NCBI GenBank assembly: GCA_002342175.1
Contig: DDPL01000013.1
Location: forward strand, 1-16,981
Reading direction: 5' to 3'
Origin: Legionellales bacterium UBA2469
Lineage (GTDB): Bacteria; Pseudomonadota; Gammaproteobacteria; Legionellales; Legionellaceae
DNA length: 16,981 nucleotides
The position numbers and the translations under genes were made by a program. Of the stretch, positions 6,245-13,802 are shown piece after piece. The notes under the pieces are model-generated. The model did no database searches. It worked only from the letters and a program-made list of their open reading frames with translations, and was not told the origin of the DNA. Position 1 is the first letter of the stretch, and the number at the start of each line of letters is the position of its first letter.

Positions 6245-7507
6245 ATGTTTAAGAGAAAGTTAGAACCGGTTGTATTGTCCATGTTAGATGAATTTAGAGT
6301 CGTGTATTTAACGGGGCCTCGACAAGCCGGAAAAACAACGATGGTTAAAACTATAGCTGATATAAAATCTTATCAATATATCACTTTAGATGATCCGAAT
6401 TTATATCAGGCTGCTGAAAATGATCCTGTAGGGTTTATGCATGGCTTTAAAGATAAAAAAATAATTATTGATGAGTTTCAATATTTGCCTGCCCTAATTC
6501 CCTTAATTAAAGGCATTTCTGATGGTTTAGCTGCCCATGAAAAAGGAAAATTTATTTTAACTGGTTCGGCAGATATTTTTAAATCTGCTAAGGTGCAGGA
6601 GGCATTGCCTGGTCATATGGCACGTTTAGAGTTATATCCGCTCTCTTTAACAGAAAAACTACCTACACATAAAAATCCAATCGATCTAATTATACAAAAA
6701 GAAATAACATCAAGTACATTGCGCTCATATCAATCCCATGAATTAGCGCAGTTCATTATTGATGGAGGTTTTCCTGAGGTGCAAAATAAATCATCTCGTG
6801 CAAAATCAATGTGGTATCAATCGTATATCGAAGCAAGATTATATAAAGATTTTAAATCCTTATATGAGGCAAGAGGAGATTATTTGTCAAAGTTACAAGC
6901 CTTAATTGATTATTTAGCAGGATTATCTGGAAACTTATTAAAATATTCAAATGTGGGTAATGATTTAGGTTTAGATGATAAATTGATAAAAAATTACATC
7001 GAAATTTTAGAAATGATGTTTTTTTTAAAAAGAGTGCCAGGGTATTTAAAAAATACTGCGAAAGCTAAAGCGATTACTTTATCGAAGGTACAATTAATTG
7101 ATACGGGTTTAGCCTGTCATATATTGGGGATTAAAAAACCCGAACAATTAATGCCAACAAAATATTATGGTGCATTATTAGAGAATTTGGTTTATTTAGA
7201 ATTGTTAAAGCAATCATCATGGGCAGATGACCCCATTAAGATCTATCATTATCGTGATCAGCGTCAGCATGAGGTTGATTTTATTTGCGAATTAAGCAAT
7301 CACCAAATTATCGGCATTGAGGTGAAGGCCTCCGCAACAATTAAAAAAGAAGATTTTAAAGGCCTCATACAATTAGCTCAAAATCACCCCAAAAGTTTTT
7401 TTTATGGAATGGTATTTTATTCAGGTGAATACCTTTTATCATTTTCTGAACCTGGCACTGAGCTTTATGCCGTTCCATTGAGTTTTTTATTTAATTATGA
7501 GACATAA
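6245..7507 (+). CDS. AAA_14/DUF4143 family ATPase (COG1373-type), copy 2
   Basis: A 420-aa protein with the same layout as the preceding ATPase but little sequence in common. It has Walker A GPRQAGKTT (24-32), Walker B KIIIDE (72-77) and sensor FILTGSA (103-109). A winged-helix-like part follows (about 230-265), with YSNVGNDLGLDDKLIKNYI resembling the HTH helices, then a PD-(D/E)XK-like end (H-E-V-D-F at 342-346, I-E-V-K-A-S at 358-363). The start ATG at 6245 has only a weak GAGA upstream. The divergence from its neighbour argues against a recent tandem duplication. It has its own promoter and tandem repeats, so it is probably expressed separately. No partner toxin, antitoxin or nuclease gene is visible beside it. 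The role is unknown; DNA binding or protein remodelling are both possible. Confidence 0.88.
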   Translation: MFKRKLEPVVLSMLDEFRVVYLTGPRQAGKTTMVKTIADIKSYQYITLDDPNLYQAAENDPVGFMHGFKDKKIIIDEFQYLPALIPLIKGISDGLAAHEKGKFILTGSADIFKSAKVQEALPGHMARLELYPLSLTEKLPTHKNPIDLIIQKEITSSTLRSYQSHELAQFIIDGGFPEVQNKSSRAKSMWYQSYIEARLYKDFKSLYEARGDYLSKLQALIDYLAGLSGNLLKYSNVGNDLGLDDKLIKNYIEILEMMFFLKRVPGYLKNTAKAKAITLSKVQLIDTGLACHILGIKKPEQLMPTKYYGALLENLVYLELLKQSSWADDPIKIYHYRDQRQHEVDFICELSNHQIIGIEVKASATIKKEDFKGLIQLAQNHPKSFFYGMVFYSGEYLLSFSEPGTELYAVPLSFLFNYET

Positions 7508-7563
7508 TACTGGAAATTTAGAAACCCATATGATAATCTAAATGAGATATCGTAAATCTTAAT

Positions 7564-7583
7564 CCCTAAATTTGGGGTCTTGT
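7564..7583 (+). terminator. weak stem-loop before rho
   Basis: CCCT (7564-7567) can pair with GGGG (7574-7577) around AAATTT, followed by TCTTGTTT. This is a possible weak terminator for ATPase 2 or part of the rho leader. The stem is short. Confidence 0.25.
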
Positions 7584-7616
7584 TTATTAAAACAAAGAAG
7601 ATATCAACTTTCCTAT

Positions 7617-7670
7617 ATGATTAATTCTGGATCATCAATTTCTGTTAACTTTATCAAGTGTGACGTATGA
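7617..7670 (+). CDS. possible 17-aa rho leader peptide
   Basis: A short frame [17 protein letters not shown] begins with ATG at 7617, and its TGA (7668-7670) overlaps the rho start codon in the arrangement ATGA. rho itself has no convincing Shine-Dalgarno sequence, so coupling from this frame would make sense. E. coli rho also has a leader ORF (rhoL) and is autoregulated by attenuation. Against it: no ribosome site is obvious for the short frame, and such frames arise often by chance. Speculative. Confidence 0.22.
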   Translation: MINSGSSISVNFIKCDV

Positions 7671-8929
7671 ATTTTAGCAAACTTAAGCAATTGCCCATTG
7701 CCGAACTCGTAAACATCGCCCAGGAAATGGGTATCGAAAACACCTCCCGTATGCGCAAACAAGATATTATATTTGCCATTTTAAAATCTCATGCTCAAAA
7801 AGGTGAAGATATCCAAGGAGATGGTGTTGTTGAAATTTTAAGTGATGGTTTTGGTTTTTTACGTTCGGCAGACGAATCGTATTTAGCTGGACCAGATGAT
7901 ATTTATATTTCTCCGAGCCAAATCCGACGATTTGGATTGCGTACTGGAGACACCGTTTCTGGAAAAATTCGTCCACCGAAAGACAATGAGCGTTATTTTG
8001 CATTATTAAAGGTGGATCAAATTAACTATGAACCACCAGAAAACGCAAAACGTAAAATTTTATTTGAAAACTTAACACCACTATTTGCGACAGAGCGTTT
8101 TGTTTTGGAGCAGGGAAATGGTAGCACTGAAGACTTAACTGCGCGTGTTGTAGATTTATGTGCACCATTTGGTCGCGGTCAACGTGGATTAATCGTAGCA
8201 CCGCCGAAAGCAGGTAAAACAATCATGTTGCAAAACATCGCACATTCAATTGAGAAGAATTATCCCGATTGTTATTTAATGGTTTTACTTATTGACGAAC
8301 GTCCTGAAGAAGTAACTGAGATGCAGCGTTCTGTCCGCGGCGAAGTTATTGCCAGTACTTTTGATGAACCTGCCGCACGTCACGTTCAGGTTGCTGAAAT
8401 GGTGATTGAAAAAGCCAAGCGATTGGTTGAACATAAAAAAGATGTGGTGATTTTATTGGATTCGATTACGCGTCTGGCACGTGCTTACAATACCGTTGTG
8501 CCCTCGTCAGGTAAGGTTTTGACTGGGGGTGTGGATGCACATGCGTTGCAAAGACCGAAACGTGTTTATGGTGCTGCTCGTAATATTGAAGAGGGTGGCA
8601 GCTTAACGATTATTGCAACTGCGATGGTTGATACCGGTTCAAAAATGGACGAAGTCATTTACGAAGAGTTCAAAGGAACAGGTAACATGGAAATTCACTT
8701 AAGTCGGGCAATTGCCGAAAAACGTGTATTCCCTGCCATTAGCTTCATTCGTTCAGGCACACGTCGCGAAGAGTTGTTGTTATCTCCTGAAGAATTACAA
8801 CGCACATGGATTTTACGTAAAATTTTACAATCGATGGATGATGCAGATGCCATTGAGTTCTTGCTTGAACGCATGAAAAATCATAAAACCAATGCAGATT
8901 TCTTTGAAGCGATGAAGCGACAAGAGTAA
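7667..8929 (+). CDS. rho: Transcription termination factor Rho
   Basis: Rho, 420 aa (E. coli 419), is the hexameric RNA-dependent ATPase/translocase that ends transcription at Rho-dependent sites. In order it has an N-terminal helical Rho_N domain (1-45), an OB-fold primary RNA-binding domain with GFGFLR (61-66), and the RecA-like ATPase core. The core has Walker A APPKAGKT (178-185), Walker B VVILLD (260-265) and the Q-loop GKVLTGGVD (282-290). All key residues line up in number with the E. coli enzyme. The ATG at 7667 lacks a good ribosome site. It heads the rho-ubiD-fre operon and is separated from trxA by about 4.2 kb of accessory genes. Confidence 0.98.
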   Translation: MNFSKLKQLPIAELVNIAQEMGIENTSRMRKQDIIFAILKSHAQKGEDIQGDGVVEILSDGFGFLRSADESYLAGPDDIYISPSQIRRFGLRTGDTVSGKIRPPKDNERYFALLKVDQINYEPPENAKRKILFENLTPLFATERFVLEQGNGSTEDLTARVVDLCAPFGRGQRGLIVAPPKAGKTIMLQNIAHSIEKNYPDCYLMVLLIDERPEEVTEMQRSVRGEVIASTFDEPAARHVQVAEMVIEKAKRLVEHKKDVVILLDSITRLARAYNTVVPSSGKVLTGGVDAHALQRPKRVYGAARNIEEGGSLTIIATAMVDTGSKMDEVIYEEFKGTGNMEIHLSRAIAEKRVFPAISFIRSGTRREELLLSPEELQRTWILRKILQSMDDADAIEFLLERMKNHKTNADFFEAMKRQE

Positions 8930-8931
8930 TT

Positions 8932-10392
8932 ATGCAATATCAAGATCTTCGTGATTTTATTGCACAACTTGAAACACAATCACTGCTTAAACGCATTGAT
9001 TACCCAATATCCCCCTTTTTGGAGATGACGTCAGTTAGTGACCGTGTTCTCCAAGCAGGGGGGCCTGCGCTGCTTTTCACCCATTCAAGTTTGTCGATGC
9101 CAGTACTGACCAATTTATTTGGAACCGTACAACGGGTTGCTCTGGGCATGGGAGCTGATAATCTTGAAGCACTTCGTGAATTGGGACAGTTGCTTGCTTT
9201 TTTAAAAGAACCAGAACCCCCAAAAGGGTTTAAAGATGCATTACAAAAATTTCCATTGATAAAACATGCTTACCATATGGCTCCAAAAGTGGTCTCCTCT
9301 GCTGCCTGCCAAGAGGTCGTCTATGAATTAGATGAAGTGGATTTAAATGCTTTGCCTATACAAACCTGTTGGCCTGGGGACGTAGCGCCATTAATCACAT
9401 GGGGATTGGTTACAACACGGAATCCAAATTCACAACGACAGAATATGGGTATCTATCGTCAACAAGTCTTAAGTAAAAATCAATTGATTATGCGTTGGCT
9501 TGCGCATCGAGGAGGCGCGCTTGATTATTTGGCTTGGCAACAAAAACACCCAGGAGAGAAGTTCCCTGTGGCCGTCACCATTGGAGCTGATCCCGCAACA
9601 ATTCTTGCAGCGGTGACACCCGTTCCCGATAGCCTTTCAGAATACGCTTTTGCCGGACTATTACGTGGACAACGTTCAAACTTGGTGAAATGTTTGGGCT
9701 CCGATTTACAAGTGCCTGCTAGTGCTGAAATTATATTAGAAGGTTATTTAACACCAGGACATGAAGCACCTGAAGGACCATATGGTGATCACACGGGTTA
9801 TTACAATGAAGTACAATCCTTTCCTGTATTTACTGTAGAACGATTAACACATCGAAAAAACCCAATTTATCATAGTACTTATACGGGGCGCCCTCCCGAT
9901 GAGCCCGCAATATTAGGCATGGCATTGAATGAAGTATTTGTGCCGATTTTGCAAAAACAGTTTCCCGAAATTGTCGATTTTTATTTGCCACCAGAGGGAT
10001 GCTCGTATCGAATGGCAGTGGTCACGATAAAAAAACAATATCCTGGCCATGCCAAACGAATCATGTTTGCAGTGTGGTCTTTCTTAAGACAATTTATGTA
10101 TACAAAATTTGTCATCGTATGCGATGATGATATCAATGCAAGGCATTGGCCAGATGTGGTATGGGCCATGACGACCCGTATGGATCCGGTACGAGATACC
10201 TTTATGGTAGACAATACACCAATTGATTATTTGGATTTTGCTTCTCCGGAAAGCGGTTTGGGTGGAAAAATGGGAATGGATGCGACTTCAAAATGGCCCG
10301 GTGAAACGAAACGCCCCTGGGGCGAAGTGATTCGGCCATGTCCTCAAGTTGAAGCCAAAATTACCAAAATATGGACGGAATTGGGATTATAA
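8932..10392 (+). CDS. ubiD: 3-octaprenyl-4-hydroxybenzoate decarboxylase
   Basis: UbiD, 486 aa, removes the carboxyl group from 3-polyprenyl-4-hydroxybenzoate in ubiquinone biosynthesis, using prenylated FMN made by UbiX. Family elements visible are the metal/cofactor-binding NMGIYR (171-176), [11 protein letters not shown] (189-199) and the signature [11 protein letters not shown] (281-291), which carries acidic residues of the active site. The length is near that of E. coli UbiD (497). The ATG at 8932 follows the rho stop after 2 nt, and the fre-type gene begins 1 nt after its stop, so the three are translationally linked. ubiX is not in this window. Confidence 0.95.
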   Translation: MQYQDLRDFIAQLETQSLLKRIDYPISPFLEMTSVSDRVLQAGGPALLFTHSSLSMPVLTNLFGTVQRVALGMGADNLEALRELGQLLAFLKEPEPPKGFKDALQKFPLIKHAYHMAPKVVSSAACQEVVYELDEVDLNALPIQTCWPGDVAPLITWGLVTTRNPNSQRQNMGIYRQQVLSKNQLIMRWLAHRGGALDYLAWQQKHPGEKFPVAVTIGADPATILAAVTPVPDSLSEYAFAGLLRGQRSNLVKCLGSDLQVPASAEIILEGYLTPGHEAPEGPYGDHTGYYNEVQSFPVFTVERLTHRKNPIYHSTYTGRPPDEPAILGMALNEVFVPILQKQFPEIVDFYLPPEGCSYRMAVVTIKKQYPGHAKRIMFAVWSFLRQFMYTKFVIVCDDDINARHWPDVVWAMTTRMDPVRDTFMVDNTPIDYLDFASPESGLGGKMGMDATSKWPGETKRPWGEVIRPCPQVEAKITKIWTELGL

Positions 10393-10393
10393 T

Positions 10394-11083
10394 ATGACTT
10401 GGATAACGGCAAAAATTGAAAAAATCAATCCGTTGTCAAACACGATTGTGCAACTGTTGATTCAACCAACACATTATATTTCTTATCAAGCAGGGCAATA
10501 TTTACAGCTTCGATTTGGTGATTACCAAGCCTATTTTTCAATCGCCAACGCGCCTATGGGTGCATCTTATTATGAATTGCATATTCGTCATGATCATCAA
10601 CATGCATTTACCAAAAAGTTGCTAAAACATATCCAAACAAAAGGTACAGTAGAAATTCAATGTCCTCTTGGTGATTGTCACCTACAAAAGCTCGATAGTC
10701 AGCGCCCCATTATTTTCATAGCTGGTGGAACTGGATTTGCTCCCATCAAAGCAATGATGGAAGGCTTGTTATTTGTAGATGATCATCGTCATTTTGAATG
10801 TTATTGGGGTGCAAAAGCGCCAAGTGATTTGTACTGGCAATTGCCTTTGTTGCAATGGAAAGAAAATGTGAGTCGATTTTCCCACTTATCGATGTTAACA
10901 GGACAACAAAGTTATCAACTGATGAATGAAATTTTTCTTCGTCATGAAAAAGATTTATTAGATTATCAGTTTGTCATCGCGGGTTCATTTGATATGGTGT
11001 ATCATTTCCGAGATCAGTTGGTCGCCAAACTAGTCATGGCAGAATATATTTTTTCAGATGCCTTTGCTTTTGAAAATGCGTAA
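10394..11083 (+). CDS. fre: NAD(P)H-flavin reductase, Fre-like
   Basis: A 229-aa protein of the Fre/LuxG group of ferredoxin-reductase-like flavin reductases (E. coli Fre is 233 aa). The N-terminal FAD-like domain has QAGQYLQL (32-39) and the flavin motif AYFSIANAP (46-54). The C-terminal NAD(P)-binding domain has IAGGTGFAP (109-117), and the family ending DAFAFENA is present. It would reduce FMN or FAD with NAD(P)H. Next to ubiD this fits supply of reduced FMN for prenyl-FMN synthesis by UbiX, which is an inference. The Arg of the usual R-P-F-S motif is replaced by Ala (A-Y-F-S). The start ATG is 1 nt after the ubiD stop; an in-frame upstream start would run deep into ubiD and is rejected. 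Confidence 0.87.
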   Translation: MTWITAKIEKINPLSNTIVQLLIQPTHYISYQAGQYLQLRFGDYQAYFSIANAPMGASYYELHIRHDHQHAFTKKLLKHIQTKGTVEIQCPLGDCHLQKLDSQRPIIFIAGGTGFAPIKAMMEGLLFVDDHRHFECYWGAKAPSDLYWQLPLLQWKENVSRFSHLSMLTGQQSYQLMNEIFLRHEKDLLDYQFVIAGSFDMVYHFRDQLVAKLVMAEYIFSDAFAFENA

Positions 11084-11097
11084 TTAGGGAGTTGATG

Positions 11098-11289
11098 ATG
11101 GGATGGGGATATCAGTTATTAGCAGTGATTTTGGGTGGATTAACCGTATGGATGTTGTATCGACTCGTTAAAGGACAACCTCAATTATTTTCCAAGGAAA
11201 ATTTAACAAAAAGCTTAGGTACATTAGGCGTTTTAGCCTTAGTATTGATTGTTTTTGTAGCTTTTCTGGTGATGATGGTTCGAAATTAA
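11098..11289 (+). CDS. small two-helix membrane protein, unknown
   Basis: A 63-aa protein with two predicted membrane helices, about residues 5-22 (YQLLAVILGGLTVWMLYR) and 43-61 (LGVLALVLIVFVAFLVMMV), joined by a polar loop KGQPQLFSKENLTKS. The start at ATG 11098 is chosen because AGGGAG (11086-11091) lies 6 bases upstream. ATG 11095 and TTG 11092 are too close to it. It starts 14 nt after the fre stop and is the last gene of the rho operon. Its stop overlaps the stop of the convergent hspQ. I do not recognise the family. Confidence 0.72.
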   Translation: MGWGYQLLAVILGGLTVWMLYRLVKGQPQLFSKENLTKSLGTLGVLALVLIVFVAFLVMMVRN

Positions 11290-11594
11290 TGTGTCGAACC
11301 CTTTCTTTGATAGACACCAAAGCTCTGTATTAAAAAATGATGCAGCTCAGGATGGTGAATGGGTTGCGACATATTTAAGTGTAGAAGATCGCCTTCATCT
11401 ACATAAGTTATCAACTCACTATCGTGAACCAGTAGTCGATACCAAGGTCCTTTTTTAGCCATCAATTGTGGGTCAATATGTGGGTTCAGTTTGCCTGACG
11501 GTTGAAAACATGCATCCACATCCACCACGATACCGACATAACCTTGTTTTTTATGTTGGACCATTTGTCCAATGTTATAAAGCGTCTTGTTCAT
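11286..11594 (-). CDS. hspQ: Heat shock protein HspQ (YccV-like)
   Basis: A 102-aa protein of the HspQ/YccV family (hemimethylated-DNA-binding domain, PF08755; E. coli HspQ 105 aa). Matching segments are FNIGQ-type YNIGQMVQHKKQGYVGIVVDVD at the N-terminus, KKGPWYRLLVHD in the middle and TYVDEGDL, with a variable tail. In enterobacteria HspQ is linked to stability of DnaA mutants and acts as an adaptor that enhances Lon proteolysis. The start ATG at 11594 has the strong ribosome site GAGGTGA 7 bases upstream. It is convergent with the small membrane protein gene, with overlapping stops, and divergent from the orphan gene that follows. Confidence 0.9.
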   Translation of the reverse strand: MNKTLYNIGQMVQHKKQGYVGIVVDVDACFQPSGKLNPHIDPQLMAKKGPWYRLLVHDSELITYVDEGDLLHLNMSQPIHHPELHHFLIQSFGVYQRKGSTH

Positions 11595-11728
11595 TTTGAT
11601 GTCACCTCTATATTAAGTAATAGCTCAAAATAAATAATTTTCATTTTGTTAAATATTTGTTATATGTATATGCGTATGTTTTGATGTATTTTTTCAATAT
11701 AAAAAAATTACAAATCGAGGATAAGGAC

Positions 11729-13087
11729 ATGAGTTATAACTTAACCACATCAATATATGAGCAAGAGTACTTCACTCAAAATATCATTCTAAAATATGAA
11801 GAATTTCAAAAAAAATACTTTTATGAACTGCAACAAGATGCAGAATCATGGCTTGATTATTGGTTTTTTCTAAACCGTTATTTGAATTATTATGTTTCTG
11901 TTGTTAGTTATTATTTATTCGGAATATTTACATGTCCAGCTCATCAATTTGAAAAAGAGCTCCAATTGGATTTATATAAAAAAATAAAAGTTGCTTTGAA
12001 AGAGAAAGATATTTTTAATCTTAAAAATATTTTAGCAGATTTAGAAGAGGATACTTATCAAGAAATCTGGAATAAAGCAGTTGCAGATGAAAAGATTGAA
12101 TTGGTTATCATGATGATGAATTCACGGCCTTTATTAAGTTTAGATGGACTACATAAAAATGATTATGCGTTGTTTGAAAGAAATTTAGATTTAGCCATGA
12201 ACCAGCAATTTTTATTGCGGCACTATCATACTTTCTGTGAGAGAATGGAAAACTATAGTGAAGAAGCAAGAGCATTTTTTAAGCGTATACGTTTAAAACT
12301 GATGTCTCCCTACGACGTATTATGTGATGATTTAAGTGGTAGACCTCTTCAAGAATTCAGCGAATTATATGCGTCCTTATCATCACAACAAAAAGAGGCA
12401 TTGTGGCATGAAGTTATGGTTAAAAGGAATCAGCTTTGTGTGGATAAATTATTATATAAACAATGTTTCGGAGTATTAAAAGATGAATATTTGCCATTTT
12501 TAATGGAATACCAATCAAATTCTCTGCATATTCAAAATTACCTGATGAAACAATGGCAGATTATTCCTTTGACAATAGCGCATTACCAAGCATTTTTATG
12601 TTTGATAATTCATCCCACGTATCAGCCAAAATATGAGGACTTTAAAATTTTAAAGCGCATGTCGACTATGGCACATGTAGAAGCAGATTATTTAAAAGTT
12701 ATTGATGCATTTGAGATGCGTTATCTTAACGCTAAAAAATCGGAAATGAGAACTTTCGATGTCCATCAAGTTGTGGATGCCGAATCAGAATGGGTTTTTG
12801 CATTTAAAAAAATGCAGATATTAAAGAAACAAAATCCTAACAATAAAGAATGGGACCAAGAATTATTAAACCTATCTAAAAATCAAAGTCTTATGAATGC
12901 AGTAAATGGAGCCACCAAGGAATGCGCAAAAAATCCACAGAAATTTAGACCCTTGGGAGGAGTGCTGGGGCCCAAATTAAAGCAATGGCGAAACAACAGT
13001 TTGTTTTCAAAAAGCACTGGTAGCATTGAGACATCGTCGCATGCTGAAAAAATGGATGAAAAAAAACAGTATTCTCAGTCACTGTAA
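11729..13087 (+). CDS. hypothetical helical protein, candidate secreted effector
   Basis: A 452-aa protein I do not recognise. The start ATG at 11729 is chosen because GAGG (11717-11720) lies 8 bases upstream. An in-frame earlier start at 11657 adds a 24-residue stretch encoded by promoter-like AT-rich DNA. The protein is rich in Leu, Lys, Glu, Gln and aromatic residues and looks almost wholly alpha-helical. An unusual Trp/Tyr/Phe-rich block at about 41-69 (WLDYWFF to LFGIFTC) could associate with membrane. From about residue 395 it becomes polar and basic, ending with SSHAEKMDEKKQYSQSL. That tail, rich in Ser, Glu and Lys, resembles C-terminal Dot/Icm type IV secretion signals of Legionella/Coxiella effectors. 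No enzymatic motif, signal peptide or clear repeats are visible. Confidence 0.75.
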   Translation: MSYNLTTSIYEQEYFTQNIILKYEEFQKKYFYELQQDAESWLDYWFFLNRYLNYYVSVVSYYLFGIFTCPAHQFEKELQLDLYKKIKVALKEKDIFNLKNILADLEEDTYQEIWNKAVADEKIELVIMMMNSRPLLSLDGLHKNDYALFERNLDLAMNQQFLLRHYHTFCERMENYSEEARAFFKRIRLKLMSPYDVLCDDLSGRPLQEFSELYASLSSQQKEALWHEVMVKRNQLCVDKLLYKQCFGVLKDEYLPFLMEYQSNSLHIQNYLMKQWQIIPLTIAHYQAFLCLIIHPTYQPKYEDFKILKRMSTMAHVEADYLKVIDAFEMRYLNAKKSEMRTFDVHQVVDAESEWVFAFKKMQILKKQNPNNKEWDQELLNLSKNQSLMNAVNGATKECAKNPQKFRPLGGVLGPKLKQWRNNSLFSKSTGSIETSSHAEKMDEKKQYSQSL

Positions 13088-13140
13088 TTTAGTTCATGGA
13101 ATTTGTAGAATCTCTTGCTTTAAGTAAGGTGTTATCAAAT

Positions 13141-13182
13141 GCGCCTTATACCCACTTTACTCAGGTCGTGGGTATAAGGCGC
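13141..13182 (+). terminator. perfect 15-bp hairpin after orphan gene
   Basis: GCGCCTTATACCCAC (13141-13155) and GTGGGTATAAGGCGC (13168-13182) pair without mismatch around a 12-nt loop. It lies 53 bp after the orphan gene's stop and probably ends its transcript. The tail TTGTACAG is not a proper T-tract, so RNA 3'-end protection or a protein-binding site is also possible. The first six bases after the stem form the -35 box proposed for the next RNA. Confidence 0.6.
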
Positions 13183-13209
13183 TTGTACAGAATGATTTGC
13201 TGCTATATA
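13183..13209 (+). promoter_or_regulatory. promoter-like element before the structured RNA
   Basis: TTGTAC (13183-13188), a 15-bp spacer and an extended -10, TGC-TATATA (hexamer at 13204-13209). The expected start is near 13215-13217, at the 5' edge of a long-range stem. No reading frame follows, which favours a non-coding transcript. Confidence 0.45.
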
Positions 13210-13402
13210 CTTCTGTCATCCATTTTGGATAAACCGTGGGGCTAACGGGGCTAGCTTGTAAAGTGAAAGACATGGGTCGGAAGCCACAAGAACTACCCTT
13301 AATTGGGAATCCTTGTTTTTTAAAACGGGATGGATGCCATAAGACAATAACTAACGAGCATTGCTCATAGAAATTGCCTCAAGTTGTTAAGAGGCACTTT
13401 TT
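13210..13402 (+). ncRNA. probable structured small RNA, unidentified
   Basis: This stretch folds on inspection into a closed unit. CTTCTGTCATCCAT (13210-13223) pairs with ATGGATGCCATAAG (13330-13343), 12 of 14 positions. Inside are the hairpins CCGT/ACGG (13234-13237 and 13245-13248), GGCT/AGCC (13249-13252 and 13282-13285), and ATCCT-t-GTTT / AAAC-GGGAT (13309-13331). The last competes with the outer stem for two bases. It is followed by GAGC-att-GCTC (13356-13366) and a terminator (13375-13402). With the promoter just before it, a transcript of about 140-190 nt is likely. The closing stem and the 3' hairpin following GAAGCC recall 6S RNA, but I cannot confirm that, and its central-bubble sequence does not fit well. 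A cis-acting leader for the cold-shock gene is the alternative. Confidence 0.45.
13375..13402 (+). terminator. intrinsic terminator of the structured RNA
   Basis: TGCCTC (13375-13380) pairs with GAGGCA (13391-13396) around a 10-nt loop, followed by C and five T (13398-13402). It is a normal, modest rho-independent terminator on the plus strand. Confidence 0.7.
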
Positions 13403-13459
13403 GTATGTTGCATTGAAAAGGAAGATGTCAACTTGAAAAAAAGGATGATTTCTAGCGGA

Positions 13460-13489
13460 TTGTCCAAATATAAACGAACATGCTAAGCT
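13460..13489 (+). promoter_or_regulatory. candidate promoter of the csd-moxR operon
   Basis: TTGTCC (13460-13465), an 18-bp spacer and an extended -10, TGC-TAAGCT (hexamer at 13484-13489), lie 40 bp before the cold-shock-domain gene. The -10 is a weak match; the call is by eye. Confidence 0.3.
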
Positions 13490-13529
13490 AGTTGTTTAAA
13501 ACCATGCCTATCAAGAGGTTGATATTTTA

Positions 13530-13802
13530 ATGAAATTATTAGAAATTATAAAAAGTTGGTTTCGCCCGAAGCAAAGATATGAGGGAGTGATTAAATTTTT
13601 TGATCGTAAAAAAAGATTTGGATTCATTATTGGTACCGATAATGAATATTTCTTTCATGCGGCAGCAGTGCGTGGAGGCGATTATCGCTTTTTACAAGAT
13701 GGGGCTCAAGTTACCTACACTTTGGTTAAAGGTCGTAAAGGTCCGCAGGCTGATGATGTAATGGTGGTCACGAAGAGCAGTCATAAAAAAAGAACAAAAT
13801 GA
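13530..13802 (+). CDS. cold-shock-domain protein with N-terminal extension
   Basis: A 90-aa basic protein. Its core is a cold-shock (OB-fold) domain at about 17-80. It has the RNP1-like K-R-F-G-F-I (28-33, within EGVIKFFDRKKRFGFI), the RNP2-like YFFHAAAV (40-47) and the typical late segment KGRKGPQADDV (67-77). It should bind single-stranded RNA or DNA. It differs from CspA proteins (about 70 aa) by an amphipathic lead, MKLLEIIKSWFRPKQR, which could contact membrane or a partner, and a Lys/Arg tail SSHKKRTK. GAGG lies 11 bases before the start, which is long. Its TGA overlaps the moxR ATG (ATGA at 13799-13802), so it is translationally coupled to the MoxR/VWA operon. Confidence 0.85.
   Translation: MKLLEIIKSWFRPKQRYEGVIKFFDRKKRFGFIIGTDNEYFFHAAAVRGGDYRFLQDGAQVTYTLVKGRKGPQADDVMVVTKSSHKKRTK

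Larger units (their letters stand above)
13088..13529. other. 442-bp gene-free, structure-rich region
   Basis: No convincing reading frame lies here. It contains a perfect 15-bp hairpin just after the orphan gene (13141-13182). A promoter-like element leads into a probable structured RNA ending at a terminator (about 13210-13402). About 125 bp follow that hold a possible promoter and the leader of the cold-shock-domain gene. Confidence 0.7.

Noticed and set aside
4888..7507. Recent tandem duplication or toxin-antitoxin pair
   Set aside because: The two ATPases are too diverged in sequence for a recent duplication, and neither resembles a toxin or a small antitoxin.
11600..11670. PmrA-box-like sites (TTAAATATT, ATATTAAG) between hspQ and the orphan gene
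   Set aside because: Only single imperfect half-sites in very AT-rich DNA; not enough to claim PmrA control.
13210..13402. Csr/Rsm-type regulatory RNA
   Set aside because: Several GGA triplets occur, but they are not consistently in hairpin loops with the A-N-GGA context, and no LetA/GacA-type upstream palindrome is visible.
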